Shown: one piece after another, positions 1-10,975 of the stretch
How the letters are laid out: each line of letters starts with the position of its first letter
Numbering within the stretch: position 1 is the stretch's first letter
Assembly: GCA_000934455.1 (NCBI GenBank)
Contig: KN884742.1
Location: 2,277 to 27,888 of the forward strand
DNA length: 25,612 nt
Source of the DNA: Apostichopus parvimensis
Taxonomy: Eukaryota > Echinodermata > Holothuroidea > Aspidochirotida > Stichopodidae
Direction: 5' to 3'
Notes under the pieces: model-generated
Told to the model about the DNA's origin: nothing
The model's input: only the letters and a program-made list of their open reading frames with translations
The model's database searches: none
Position numbers and translations under genes: made by a program

Positions 1-159
1 TCGAACAAATGGATGATATTCGGGGTTTGCAATTTTTCAGTCATGCAACCGGGCAAATACTCGGCAAAGACGGGTAAGAAGACGCCAATAACGAATTTGA
101 TGTTATTTTACATTGTGAACAACATGGCAACAAATCAATGTTCTTTGGGGGATTAAATA

Positions 160-870
160 ATTTCAGTTACTATTTAGAAAACTCGTATTTCCATGGCCAT
201 AAACACCTAAACTTTTGTATGGCCGGGAATATAATTTTCCTCTTCGCGTTAAACACTGGTACGTTGTTAAAGGGAGGTTGTAAGTTATACATAAAATACA
301 AGGAGTAGAGATACATAGCCGATCTATCATTAATATGCTCCTCCTGTCCCTCTCTATACCATCTCTCCCTTTCTCTAGACCTTCACCCAAAAACTGATTA
401 CGCTGAAATACATGTCCAATTTATTGTAGCACTGAGTAATTTTGAACCCCTCCATGGAGAGTCGAAACCAGGTAAACAAACATTTTGAAGAAACTTACGA
501 CTATCAAGTCAAATTTATGCAATGTTGATGTTGGAAATATTAGTCATACTTATTAATCACTTGTTTGGTATATTTTAAAGCGCTCGTTAGCAGGTGAAAA
601 TTTGTCTTGGTATTAGGTTAGATTTGATTGTTAATGACATTTATGTTTGGCTTGTGCAGATGGAACGAAATGAGGGAGAATGGTTTACAAAACAATCTGT
701 TAAATTTTCAAAACTTTTAAACACAATCATTTCAAGCAGATTCGATTAAAGTTTTAAAGCCTAATAAGGGTTGGTCAACATGAGAAGCCATTTAAGCAAC
801 TGGCTCAGCTAAGTACCTACCCTAAATACCAGTATTATCTTTCTTGGAGCATACAACGCAGCTCATTTAA
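160..870. repeat. Diverged duplication, copy A
   Basis: Two well-conserved blocks recur downstream. AGCCGATCTATCATTAAT through TTTCTCTAGACC (about 275-480) matches 2791-3000, and TGGTTTACAAAACAAT through CAAGCAGATTCGA (about 650-775) matches about 3505-3630. The spacing between the blocks differs by about 330 bases. No conserved reading frame spans both copies. Confidence 0.7.
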
Positions 871-2714
871 CTTCATATCGCAATTAGTATACATCCCTAA
901 AGTGTAGGAAGGAGGGCGGTGTCACTCGAGATAAGTTGTAATCATTTTCAATTTTCACTGTATTTTGCCAGATATTACTTAAGTGTAGGCAGTCGAAAGA
1001 AATATTGTGCACCTAAAGCAATGGTCAGCTACTATTAATTGACTGTAGTAAGATAACGCATGTTTTTTTTTTTCACAACAGCACTTTCCCCAATGTCTTC
1101 CCAATCTATATGACCTTATAAAAATAACATTTTGGAATATACATATTTAATAAAGTATAAGTACAAATGTGAAGAAAACAAATATTGAACGAAATATATA
1201 CAGTCGAGCAAAAGAAAGTAAGTCTTCAGATTAATAATTTATCATAAATTAGCACAGTTTGACACTCATATACATGATACCCGCCCTACTGTGTTAGACA
1301 ATATTTTGCCCATACATGCATGGTGTAACCATTGTCGAATGGAAAAGTTCATTATTTATCCGCTGTAGCACAATGTAATTGATTTATGTTTCCCACGTCC
1401 ATGCTCTTAAAGGGAGGGTATGGGCAATGGGGGAAGGAGGGCACGTGGGAATATGGCAAGTCTCCCATCACCAATCAATCTATCGACTCCAACGCAGGTA
1501 TCCATGTCATCTTTAGTCTGGAAGTGCAATTGTTATGTAAATATCATCGAATGCAGATCTGTGTAGCTCCTGTTTATTTGCTTGATTTTGCATTAGCCCT
1601 TTGCGTGCAGACGAATGCCATTTATATTTATTGGGCCTATCTTTCATATAGTCTGGGCATCGAAATTGTGTCCCATGCAACACACAATATAAATCCTTAA
1701 CTGATAAAATACTTATTTTACAAACTGAGAATCATGACAGATAAGTGGCTATAACTGCTATCCGTAAGATTTGACTTTGATCAACAAATAAAATTGTAAT
1801 CAGTTCCAATCGTCTTGTCAAAACAAAAATATACCGCCACTTGTGAGTGCTATCATACGCTAGACTAATAAAATTGAATTTTTATCACTCCATATATGGA
1901 TATTGTGTTGTCGTATGTTCATGTTTTGTAAGTAAGATGTAAGCATTATCGTGACATAAAACGGTGTGTGTCTGTCAACAATGGAAAAGGGTAATTACTT
2001 CCAATAGTATACCTATCATCACCCATCGATCCTAGCAGGTAATTTAAACGCGTCTATAGTACCTCCATTGAGTGCATTTATTATTTGCAAATATTAGCTA
2101 TGAATATCACTACAATACGGTTGAAGGTTAACAACAGGCAAATTACTTTTAGCGTAACAATACTTCTAAGACAAGACTTATAAAAACTTCAAAGACAACA
2201 AGACTTATAATATTACATATGTAGTGCATGTTCACTTCTAATACGAAACCAACTTGATAAGCTCTTCCTTTATCTGTTCTTTATTATTAGAAGGCAATAT
2301 TATTGTGTTTTTAAGACCCTTCGTTAGCACAGCAACACCTTATCTACTACATATTGCAAATGAATGGAAGTGATCTCTTGTTGTGCATCCATCTTCTCGT
2401 TGTGTTCACGAAAAAACAAGAAAAAACGATGAACTAACTAATCTCGTACACTCAAAGTCAGTAACGCGTTTGTATTCTCTTTGCAATGGCGATACACGTT
2501 ATGTAAAAATGTTGCATTATTTTGCAATCGGTGTCCTTCTAAGGAATCTGATCTCGCAGCATAACTTCAAGCATACAAGAAGCCAACGGTGTTCTTAAAG
2601 AAAGGCCAAACATGTTCTAAATAGGTTCAAATATATGCATTTCTACATTCATTAATATACGATTGGGTTTTGGGGATCAGGAGTGGTATGATGTGCCACA
2701 GATAGTTTGCTTTC
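871..2714. other. Intergenic, nothing recognised
   Basis: AT-rich DNA between the two duplication copies. Short open frames show no domain and no splice-supported structure. A T run (about 1062-1073) is the only low-complexity feature. Confidence 0.5.
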
Positions 2715-3690
2715 TATCTAAATACTGAGAAAAGACCTTTGCAGAAAATACAGCAACGAGTTTGCAGCATATTTGGTTACACAGAAAGGAAGGTTGTAAG
2801 TAAGTCAAGTACAAGGACTTGAGATACAGAGCCGATCTATCATTAATTTGTTAATCCTGCCCCTCTCTACACCATCTCTCTCTTTCTCTAGACCTCTACC
2901 ATAACTGAATCCGCTGAAAAACATATCCAGTCCATGGTAGTACTGTGTAATTTTTAACCCTTGTGTACTGCATAGAGAGTTGAAATAAGTCAAGCTCAAA
3001 AAATGTAAAGCTTTCAAGTCAAACTTTTGAAAATCGCGTTATCAATTTCCTTAAAGGAGATCTCTTGATTGTGTTAACTGTTTCATGATTTAAAAGTAGG
3101 CACGAAATTACAATAAATGATAGACCATTCTCTTCATTGTTAATCACCGGCTTACTGAAAGAGGGCAGTGTTATAGAATTAAATATAATTTAAAACAACT
3201 GTCTAAGACAAAGTTGATAAGGTCAAACTGCCATATTTTCAAGTGAGTTATTTAGTTGTTTGCTTGAAATACTAACGTAAAGATAAAGTAGACAAAGTAC
3301 ATATCAGTGAGCTATTATGAGAGACAATAGGGTTCAATGACTTGATAAGTGGAGGGCAGTGCTCTTAATTCTTGTTTCAGTTGTATCAAAGCAGCTTTTG
3401 TAGTTGATAGTAAGTTACATTTGCTTGTTACAAATTTAGGCTTCCAATGAATGCATACCAAAGGTTGTTTTCAAAAGAGATATTTTATGTTTGGCGAATC
3501 CAGATGAAGGAAAAGCAAATGGTTTGCAAAACAATATGTTCAGTTTTGAAAACTTTTACAACCCAATTTAATCGAGTCAAGCAGATTCGAGTAATGGTTT
3601 TTTTAGCCTATTCAGGTGTGCCAACGATCATACTTTCTTCTCTGGCATCAAATACGGGAAATTTTGTATTAATATTGTGTCATCTCGAAC
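2715..3690. repeat. Diverged duplication, copy B
   Basis: Second copy of the unit at 160-870, same orientation, about 2.5-2.8 kb away. It has extra sequence between the two conserved blocks. An open frame at 3447-3809 lies partly inside it but is broken in copy A, so I do not call a gene. Confidence 0.7.
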
Positions 3691-4127
3691 CGATTACCAA
3701 ATTTAGAAAAGAATATGTCAAGGTAATGAGCTTAATATTAGTATCTATGCGTGATGCGTTTCAAATATTTAAATCTCATGAGTTAATTTTAAAACTACTT
3801 TTTAACTGATTTCAATATCCATTTATGCGAAAGGCTGTACCATATGGTAATACATACTTTATTTTAATCACCTTTCATCAATACTGCCACACCACACTGT
3901 TGTTCAGAGGTTCCGTGATTGAATCCAAAATATCACACTACTTGTTATTTTCTTAATTTTCTAATTATTTTCTTAGCGGAGGATTCCTCCGACCAAGCGG
4001 GTCAATAATATCATATCATATCCATATATTTGTATATTTGCTTCTTTCTTTTGTAAGGATTTAATCATAATGTTAGTAGTAGTAGTTTTTGGTCCATCCT
4101 GCTGCTGATATCAACATGTACTTCATA
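3691..4127. other. Intergenic, nothing recognised
   Basis: AT-rich DNA between the duplication and the TIR element, with no gene or repeat that I can identify. Confidence 0.5.
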
Positions 4128-4176
4128 TTAATCAGGCGCGTATCCAGGGGGCGTTGGCGGCGCGCGCCCCCCGGGT

Positions 4177-4337
4177 AAGGAAAAGAGGAGAGAAAAAAAG
4201 AGAAGAAAAGAGGAAAAAGAGGGGGAAAAAAAGAAAAGGAGGAGAGGAAGGAAGGGAAAAGAAAAAGAACAAAGAGAGAAAAGGAGCAAAAGAGGGAGTA
4301 GAAGATAAACGCCAAGACCTCGGGAAGAGAAAGAGGA
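4177..4337. repeat. Purine-rich (GA) low-complexity tract
   Basis: About 160 bases almost purely A and G on the plus strand, near the left end of the TIR element. Open frames across it are rich in Arg, Lys and Glu only because of this composition and are not genes. Such tracts can adopt triplex DNA. Confidence 0.8.
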
Positions 4338-4664
4338 ACAGTCATAATTACAGCGCTGATCCCTATTATATATACACAGGGAGGCCAGTGACAGATCGAG
4401 GATTACGGAGGGGACGTGCGCCTCACCCTACCCCTTACACCGACAACTCCATTTTTGACGTTCCATTTTTCCTCTCTCACTAATGTACATATATATACTA
4501 TATATGGTCTATCATAACGCGTGTGTGTGTATGGACGCCTTAAACAATTGTACAATTGTGCTATGGAACCAACTGTGGCTGGTCTTGAACTCGACCGAGT
4601 CGTCGGGGAACATGACGCATTTCGGGAGGGGGCAACCGCCCCCCCCCCCCGAGCAAATTATTTT

Positions 4665-4816
4665 TATGATATCGCTAGTAATTTCAAAATAGACAATGAT
4701 TAGATGCAACTTACAAGGCATGGGAAGTGTCATTTCCAGCGATCTGGGAGGCATTTTCGGCCAAAATTTTCTTGTACGCTTGGCGCCAACTGATGGTGGC
4801 GCTACGCTTAGATAGT
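4665..4816 (+). repeat. Shared dispersed core repeat, copy 1
   Basis: Contains AAATTTTCTTGTACGC, a GCGCCAAC/GATGGTGGCGCT block and CGCTTAGATAGT (core 4763-4816). The same core recurs at 5987-6041 and inverted at 8629-8683. The related stretch TGCAACTT..GGGAAGTGTC upstream is shared with the third copy. Confidence 0.75.
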
Positions 4817-4969
4817 TTGCCTACAGGCTTCGCCCCTCCCTTGGCAAATTACTCGCTTCACGCATGTTCTAATTTGTAAAGCAAAGAGCAAATATCACAT
4901 CATATCAGTGAGCATGAAAATGCTTGTTCCAGGATGAACAGCCTCAAAACTGTCTATGTGTGTAGTCAA

Positions 4970-5400
4970 AGGCGTGGGAGCCCAATTGGATTTGGGGGCT
5001 GTAACGACTTGCCCGGAAAATATAACCAAAATTTTTCGCGCGCGAAGCGCGCGTTCAACATGTTAATGTCGATATCATATAAGCGAGCATCGGTCATTAC
5101 ATCGCATGGCATCGTGTGCCGTACGGTCCGTCAAAGTTGCGCAGTATACCGCCGGATGCTAATGTAAACAACGAAATGTCTTATGTAGATGGAGAAAAAG
5201 CATACAGATCCAATTATGTCAAATCTCTCTTTTACAGTAGTAATGGCGAATTAGTCGGCCAAGCTTAGAACTTTATTTTAATTACCAAGGAGATAATTTT
5301 TAAACTATTCATTTCTTTAAGCTACATCATTGCTATTTATTTTTCTTCCAAAAAATTGGTTGTGGGGGGGGGGGGGCTGCAGCCCCCGCCTCCTACGCCT
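4970..5400. mobile_element. Small nested element with AGGCGT..GGAG ends
   Basis: AGGCGTGGGAG (4970-4980) pairs with CTCCTACGCCT (5390-5400) as an imperfect inverted repeat. The flanks CTATGTGTGTAGT and CTATGTATGTAGT look like an imperfect duplication. Inside are a CGCGCGAAGCGCGCG palindrome (about 5037-5051) and a long G run (about 5364-5376). It lies wholly within the 4133-6083 element and so appears to be a nested insertion. Confidence 0.45.
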
Positions 5401-5919
5401 ATGTATGTAGTGTTCGGTTTCGAAATATCTGATAGCGGAAATATCTGGTATTTTTCATTTCCTTCAACGAAGTTTTATAATAGCCGTTATAAGAGGTTTT
5501 AATATTTGTACACCAATAAATTAACTGTGTCTGAATTTTCGAAAATTTCCTGACCAACATTCTTCATCATACTTCCCTCTACTAGTGCAATTTTGACCTG
5601 TCTGATAGGGGTTGAAGGAGGTTTTTCTATATTGGTTGTCCATAGATTGAATTTGTGCAACATTATGGGTATGTTTTGAAGTGATTTTATTCACGAGAAG
5701 TGTGAATTTTCAAATTCTGAACAAATAATAGGCTTAAAACCTTGAAAAGTGGGGCTTTCGGATATTTTGGGCCGTGACGTAGAATCACCTACAAAAGCAA
5801 TGAATGACCCACAGGACATGCAATGAGGTCGAACATGATGTGTGACTGGTGACAATCTTCAAAAAGGTTATGGATGGCAAAACAACTATTGGGAAATACT
5901 TGGTTCTCAGGCAAAAGTG

Positions 5920-6041
5920 AACATCTGGTTGGTCATTTTCAAGCCCGAGAAATGCCGTTTCCGGTGATCTGGGGGGTATCAAAACCAGAAATTTTCTTGT
6001 ACGCTCCGCGCCAACCGATGGTGGCGCTCCGCTTAGATAGT
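5920..6041 (+). repeat. Shared dispersed core repeat, copy 2
   Basis: Direct-orientation copy of the core (best at 5987-6041), close to the right end of the TIR element. It differs from copy 1 at only a few positions over about 54 bases. Confidence 0.75.
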
Positions 6042-6088
6042 AATTCGCGCCCCCCGGGTTAGAAAATCCTGGATACGCCCCTGTTAAT

Positions 6089-8095
6089 GTAATGACAGAA
6101 GTGAATACATTTACACCACAGAAAAACTACAAGTTAAGAAAGCAATATTATTGTGTATATGATATTTGAAATACCCTTAATATTGATGTAATCCATGGTG
6201 AACCGACAATTAAGTACGCCACCTTCAATATGAACTATTAAGGTAAATGAACTTTACGTCACCTTTCACAAGCTTTGCAATCGGGAGAGCTTCAAACGGT
6301 TGGTACCCTAATCACTGATATAAAACGTTAGTCAATATTTACGCAATATGGTAATCACTATAGGTGTACGTTGTAAGGCTTCCTATGGCATTAAAATACA
6401 CTATTTTAATAATTATACCTATCCAACATAACAACGTAAGATACAATCACACTTACTGAAAAAAAAAATCTTACACTGATCATCGGTTACATTAATAAAC
6501 CTGCTTGACAACAGTAAATTCATCATTGGAACTGGATCCTGAACCATTCAAAGGAAATACTGAACCAAATTTATAATATATACTTGAATATAACACATAA
6601 TTGAAGGGGACAGATTACATCACTTTATTTGTCATAACCATAGTCACGTCCAAATTTTCTAAATTTAGAAAACGAAACATGACCTCAGTTTCTCGGAAAA
6701 TTTATGCAAAATCAAAGCGTTACGTCCTACGGTTGTAACATTTATAATCGGTTTCCCGCTACAGATCCCCTGAGTTTAGAGAAACTATCCTCTAACACTA
6801 GAGAAAAAGAAATTTGAGTAGAACTTTCTTCTGAATGTTGATTTACCCACCCAGGATTCAAATTAAAGTTCAAAAATTGAAATTCACATAGTTTCAGACA
6901 CTGTGTTCAGTCAACAATGTACCAACTCTACAATGTTTTAGTCAAGCCAAGGGTATAGTAATAGTGTATAGTGATTAATGAAATTTGTAAAAGTGAGTAA
7001 CATAAATCCAAAATCATAAAGCAAATATTTTAACCTCTTAAAATACTTCAATTATATTTTAATTATTTATTGCTTGAAAACTGCTTTATAAAAAACAGAG
7101 GATTGGTTGTTGAGTTAAACCTTTACCAACATTTTGAAAGGTGTACAAGGAAACCAACTGTTCCCTTAAGTTTTGTTTATGTTGGCTATTTAGCAATTAA
7201 GACAACGATAGTGACCATTGAACATTTCCTATCTTTCCTGTTCTATAATCGCATTTGCTGTACAATACCGAGTATTGTAGTGAGTTAATGCATAAAAATT
7301 TTGATCACATACCCAAATACAAACACTATTTATGTGTAAACCTAACAGAAAACAATTTTAGTACACATGTCCTTGATTTGGCTTCCCCACAACTATCGGG
7401 TTTGAGTATTTACGAATAATATACGATACTTACTAGTCTCCAACTTTGCATTTGTACTTTCTTGTGTATCTACTCTACATGACTGGTATATTTAAGCACT
7501 ACGCCATCACTTCCGGGCCCTGCTAACTTATATGCTCATATTTCCTTGATTTTGTTGTAAACAGTTTTTGGCAAATGGCCCAACCCTCCTTTAAATACCA
7601 AACTTGCAAATGCTTACTAATAACCAGGCTGACACTGGATGCATTTTTTGGCATTCAAATTCTGCGGAACATCCGGCCTCGGAGTCAGACACGTAGTGAC
7701 CAGTCGCTGGAGTATAAAAAAGGAAATAGTGTGTGGGAAATATCACAGCATTGTCTCCACCTCGCAATGCTGGGGAAGATGAAAGTGAAGGAGGATGCGT
7801 TGTTTTGCTTTTTACATAAATGAACCAACTTGTGCGAATAGCTAAGAAATGTGCAACACAGAAAAAAATAATAACTGCAAATGTGAGATTAGACGTACTT
7901 GGCGATATATTAAATTACATTTTTGCATAAAACCGAGAACCTTTCACAGCACCCTGACGAATTTAATGATGATCATGCATCTTTTCTGACCCTCAAAGTA
8001 CAGCATATATTTTTAATACACATTTTAAAAATCTTGCTCCGCCACTTGCAACCAAAAGTTCTAAACGTGTGGGATCCCGCAATGCTCCATGATAG
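6089..8095. other. Intergenic, largely featureless
   Basis: AT-rich DNA with no recognisable gene. A somewhat more GC-rich stretch at about 7570-7830 has an open frame of 82 codons with no identifiable similarity or splice context. It may be part of an old element leading into the LINE fragment. Confidence 0.45.
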
Positions 8096-8215
8096 GATCA
8101 TTTCTCTTTATTATTAAGTAAATGATTTTCATAATCTCTCTCAAAAATGCCTCAATTGTTCTGTTTGCGGACGATACAAACGGTTTCTTCTCTGACAATA
8201 AACTAGTGTTCATGT
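8096..8215 (+). pseudogene. Decayed LINE reverse transcriptase fragment
   Basis: One frame reads VNDFHNLSQK and, after a one-base shift, another reads ASIVLFADDTNGFFSDNKL. Together these match the end of the RT palm of non-LTR retrotransposons, including the FADD catalytic box. An in-frame stop (TAA) lies before VND and the sequence becomes unrecognisable after NKL. This is an old dead fragment. Confidence 0.72.
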
Positions 8216-8487
8216 CTGCTTGTTTATTCTACAGAAGAGAGCCATTAAGCACATTTCAATTGCTGGATCTTGCGATCCAACTAATGGTATGTTTAAGGGG
8301 GTTTCTTCCTTTACCTATAAACTTCTGAACAATCTCCTGCCGAGTAACTTTCCATTTCTTCTAGCAAAATAGTTTCATACACATATATGGTACCCGAATC
8401 CTAATTTTTGGAGATACCATTTCACTACCCTTTCTTGTTTCTTACAAAGTTCATAACGTTCGAGGACTGTAAAGGTGTGGTACTCAT

Positions 8488-9342
8488 CAGTGGCGTAACG
8501 ATGAGTCTGGAGGCCCTGGCTCCTAGCCCAAAGGGGCCCCCTATCAGGAAGTCCAAGCAGGGGCTTCCGCAGAAATGTTCACAAGGGGGTGGGTCAGTTG
8601 GTCATGTAGGTGTAACACACTATTTGATACTATCTAAGCGGAGCGCCACCGTCGGTTGGCGCGGAGTGTACGACGATTTTTTTGGGCCAAATAATACTCC
8701 TAGATCGTCGGAAAAGACACTTCCCGGGCGTTTCAAGTTGCATTTACACATCGGTTATTTTGAGATATCATGTCTTAGGATTTTGACTTTTCAATAATGT
8801 TAGTAGTGCATTATGGGTCCGTATGCAAGAACATAACTAGAGAACTGTTAGTTGGGGGAAATCATTGAAATGTCAATTATTTATTTCAATTTTTTTAATT
8901 TCCAGGGGGCAGGGAAGTGCCCCCCCACTTGCCACTTCCTGCAGACGCCTATGGGTCCAAGGTCTAAGGATTTATGCAGGATCAATGCAGGGTGTCTTGG
9001 TTTAGAACAATTGAATGGCCATTTAGCATTTACACATTGTTTCCAGCTGACAATATGCTAAAATAAAGAGAAATGACAGAAAAATACTATCAACATAGCT
9101 ATTCAAATTATTTGTAACTATATACCATGGAATGAGGATTGAGGAATTCGGCTTCTGGGTACATCTTACAAGTTGTATGAGTGGGAAACAACATTCAGTC
9201 TTGCATGAATTTTTCTTAACCAGTAAAAACGGGCCCTCCCTATCCAAAGAGGTACCCTTTTTATGTGCCTCAGTATAGCGTGGGCCCCTTTGGTCGGGGC
9301 CCTGGCTCAGCACGGTCCGAGCCCATAGGAGTTAGGCTACTG
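8488..9342. mobile_element. Second non-autonomous element with CAGT..CCTAAC-type ends
   Basis: The left end CAGTGGCGTAACG (8488-8500) pairs imperfectly with the inverted right end GTTAGGCTACTG (9331-9342). Subterminal GCCCTGGCTCCTAGCCCAAAGGGGCCCC on the left matches the inverted GGGGCCCTGGCTC and GGGCCCCTTTGGTC on the right. No transposase is present and no clean target duplication was found. Reading frames inside it are not genes. Confidence 0.5.
8629..8790 (-). repeat. Shared dispersed core repeat, copy 3 (inverted)
   Basis: The inverted core begins ACTATCTAAGCGGAGCGCC. On the minus strand its homology with copy 1 extends across TGCAACTT and GGGAAGTGTC. It lies inside the 8488-9342 element. 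Confidence 0.72.
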
Positions 9343-10731
9343 GCACTAATTGCCAGCAATATTGGTTAGCAAGCCAAGTATACAATCTTTAAGAAATAAC
9401 CTTATAAAACATGTAATAATCATGTACAAGTTAAGTTTTACTGTTGTAAGCGACTTATTGTAGAGTTGTTATTGACGTAATTACACCTTAGGTGATTGCT
9501 TGGACGTATTGCATACGTTAGTGATGTGTAAGTAAACTTGATAAACTTGAAAGGGGGTGGGGCAAAACTGGGACATGTGTATTGTCAGCTTAGGAATGGG
9601 TTCTTGAAATCGGTGCTTCGAATTTTAAATAACTAATGTCTATTTGTCTTTCTTCTGTTTGTGTTTTTTTAGAGAGTAAGCTCCCGGCAAGCCCTCAAGA
9701 ATGTTTAATTTGCTTCCTTTAAACCATGTCTGTATATGCACTTAGTTTATATTAAGAATCTCTATTATATATGTTACACGTGGTGTGGAAACAAATAAAT
9801 TAAACCAAACGTAACGAAGTGTAAACTCTACTCACAGTGTTATAATTATACTGCACTTTCGAAAGTCTGTTTCATTGAAGGAGGACAAATTCAAAGTTAG
9901 AAAACAGTTATATAGTGTTATCTTTGCTCTAATCATTTGACGATCTACAATTTCTTTTCTTCTCTTTCTTTGAAAACAAACACATATATGAAATAAAATA
10001 AAACAAAACTATACTATACTATACAAACATGAAACCTACTTTAACATAACCATCCTTTGTTTCTTTCTGAATAATATTGAACAAGCATTTTATTCTATTC
10101 AAAGTCACTTTGCTTACTAGACACTTTCCATTTAGCTATATTGCAGACAAGAAGAGTTCATACGTAGGTGCAAAACGAAAATGAATGACAAGAACTTACA
10201 TTATCATATCTTAAAATAAAGCAGCTGAAAGTATACACAAAGCATTCCGTATAGTAGCAAAGTTAACTGACACATAGCCGGTGGTCATATAATTTACCTT
10301 TAAGCTGATATTCGTCTTATACCCCCCCCCCCTCCCACTTCCTTCCCACCTTCTAACATCTGCTCAGAAGTTTGTAAACAGTAAGCTCGTGTAGTGCAGT
10401 AGTTTGCTTGTAAAAATTGCTTTGCTAGTTGGGAAATAAGATTACACGTCTGTAGTTTCACTGGTTTCGAATACCAAATACTGGACTGCACTGCGATGAT
10501 AACCAAAGTGATGCACTCCATTCACGCAGTTTGTGTTAAAGTGCGAGGCTCGGAAGTAGAAGTCTCGAAATCAAGAATGGATTATTAGTTCAAATTGGAA
10601 AGCTTGATACAAGTAGGTTCCAGAATAACTTGCAAATTTTGGAGTTAACCTTTCGCTATACCCCTCTCCCCGTCTTGTACGAGTAGACCACTGCACAGAG
10701 ACTTCGTTCAGTTGTGGTTGATATGATTTTG
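9343..10731. other. Intergenic, featureless apart from simple repeats
   Basis: Contains an (ACTAT)n microsatellite at about 10008-10024 and a C run at about 10322-10332. No gene was recognised. It lies downstream of the receptor gene and may include its 3' untranslated region. Confidence 0.5.
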
Positions 10732-10737
10732 TTTAAT
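10732..10737 (-). terminator. Possible polyadenylation signal ATTAAA
   Basis: A minus-strand ATTAAA about 175 nt past the predicted stop at 10912. An AATAAA also occurs at 10094-10089, further downstream. Either could end the transcript. Confidence 0.22.
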
Positions 10738-10911
10738 CAATAACACAAAGAAAGTCGGGATAGGTGTTCCAACCATCTTTTTAATCCGACAACGCTTAAT
10801 GTCCGAGATGTCTTTTCAATGAAAAATGGCAATAACTGTTCAATAAATTCCAATTCCATTCTTCGGTGCGAGATGGAATGATTTATATGTGTAAATTCAT
10901 CCTCTGGTATG

Positions 10912-10975
10912 TCAAATCGCAACCTTTTCTGGAGTGCCAGAAGATGACCTTTTCTGCACCTGCCAAGGCATGTCA
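10912..10975 (-). CDS. Exon 14 candidate: terminal coding segment
   Basis: Follows a TTTATTTACACAG acceptor. In phase 2 it encodes about 20 residues (DMPWQVQKRSSSGTPEKVAI) and stops with TGA at 10914-10912. In the phase-1 frame the same DNA stays open for 79 codons to a stop at about 10737, so the alternative tail would be longer if a different microexon precedes it. An ATTAAA at 10737-10732 on this strand is a possible polyadenylation signal. Which frame is used cannot be settled from DNA. Confidence 0.33.

Larger units (their letters stand above)
4133..6083. mobile_element. Non-autonomous TIR element with TTAAT flanks
   Basis: The ends are inverted repeats: CAGGCGCGTATCCAGG (4133-4148) and CCTGGATACGCCCCTG (6068-6083), with one mismatch over 16 bases. 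TTAAT flanks both sides exactly (4128-4132 and 6084-6088), as expected for a target-site duplication. No transposase frame is present. The interior holds a purine-rich tract, a nested smaller element and two copies of a shared core. The CAG-starting ends recall hAT-type elements, but hAT elements normally duplicate 8 bp, so the superfamily is open. Confidence 0.72.

Noticed and set aside
3447-3809. A 120-codon plus-strand open frame
   Set aside because: It has no recognisable domain, and the homologous stretch in the other duplication copy does not keep the frame.
4154-4483. Plus-strand open frame rich in Arg/Lys/Glu, and its antisense Phe/Ser-rich frame at 4073-4345
   Set aside because: Both are produced by the purine-rich low-complexity tract inside a transposable element; there is no domain or gene context.
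7575-7823. An 82-codon plus-strand open frame in slightly GC-richer DNA
   Set aside because: No similarity, signal or splice partner could be identified. It is possibly old repeat sequence.
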